Positions 6,722 through 6,779 of a stretch of 6,779 nt of DNA are shown here, piece by piece. The notes under the pieces are model-generated. The model was not told the origin of the DNA. It saw only the letters and a list, made by a program, of their open reading frames with translations, and did not search any database. Each line of letters begins with the position of its first letter. The stretch's first letter is position 1. This stretch comes from Gorillibacterium sp. (GTDB lineage Bacteria > Bacillota > Bacilli > Paenibacillales > NBRC-103111), in NCBI GenBank assembly GCA_023511325.1, contig JAIMBU010000145.1, positions 1 through 6,779 on the forward strand, written 5' to 3'. The position numbers and the translations under genes were made by a program.

Positions 6722-6775
6722 GGCACAGTGCTAAATACACTGCGGCCCACCAAATGAATGAATTAGCACTGTGCC
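6722..6775. repeat. Perfect 13-base inverted repeat in array unit 2
   Basis: This is the same pair of arms as in unit 1, shifted by exactly 112 bases (6722-6734 and 6763-6775), with an identical loop. Confidence 0.88.
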
Positions 6776-6779
6776 ACAG

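Larger units (their letters stand above)
6551..6779. repeat. 112-base tandem repeat array, truncated by the window end
   Basis: Unit 1 is 6551-6662 and unit 2 is 6663-6774; the last five bases (CACAG) begin a third. The units are the same length. Their first 21 bases and their last 64 or more are identical, and all differences fall in one block about 22-40 bases into the unit. Each unit contains the motif CACAG(C/T)GCTAAAT twice and its reverse complement once. The period is not a multiple of three and no plausible ORF spans it, so it is not coding. The array begins 46 bases after the transglutaminase stop; copy number beyond the window is unknown. It resembles a dispersed palindromic intergenic repeat family, but I cannot name one. 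Confidence 0.9.

Noticed and set aside
6551..6779. CRISPR array
   Set aside because: The unit is 112 bases with most of it identical; there is no short repeat alternating with unique spacers of regular length, and no cas gene is in view.

Overview
The window looks like a piece of a Gram-positive (Firmicutes) chromosome, most likely Paenibacillus or a close relative. The reasons are strong AGGGAGG-type ribosome binding sites, mixed mid-range GC content, a NodB deacetylase fused to a copper-amine-oxidase-N-like domain, and the gene order MoxR ATPase - DUF58 - membrane transglutaminase, which matches the yeaC-yeaD-yebA order of Bacillus subtilis. The genus is an inference from family knowledge; no marker gene is present.

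Layout: (1) bases 1-1184 hold the 3' part of a secreted polysaccharide deacetylase whose start lies before the window. (2) A 106-base gap leads to a compact three-gene operon on the same strand: a MoxR-family AAA+ ATPase (1291-2271), a membrane-anchored DUF58 protein with a von Willebrand A-like fold (2281-3741), and a polytopic membrane protein with an extracytoplasmic transglutaminase-like domain (3725-6505). The first two genes are 9 bases apart and the last two overlap by 17 bases. (3) Bases 6506-6550 are a short spacer with no recognisable terminator. (4) From 6551 to the window end there is a tandem repeat of exact 112-base period, rich in inverted repeats, which runs off the edge.

Working model: MoxR ATPases typically act as chaperones or remodelling ATPases for proteins with VWA-like domains. 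Here the partner would be the DUF58 protein, and the pair probably controls or assembles the transglutaminase-like membrane protein, whose Cys-His-Asp triad faces outside. The upstream deacetylase, which modifies cell-wall or exopolysaccharide, suits a cell-envelope neighbourhood but may be a separate transcription unit.

The conserved genes are ordinary for the family. The unusual material is (a) in-frame tandem repeats of 42-base (14-codon) period in two neighbouring genes of the operon, with unrelated sequences; (b) the 112-base array, whose inverted repeats interlock in a pseudoknot-like order and which contains one variable block in an otherwise identical unit; (c) four near-perfect hairpins inside coding sequence, clustered around variable parts of the proteins; and (d) sharp internal GC islands in the DUF58 and transglutaminase genes.
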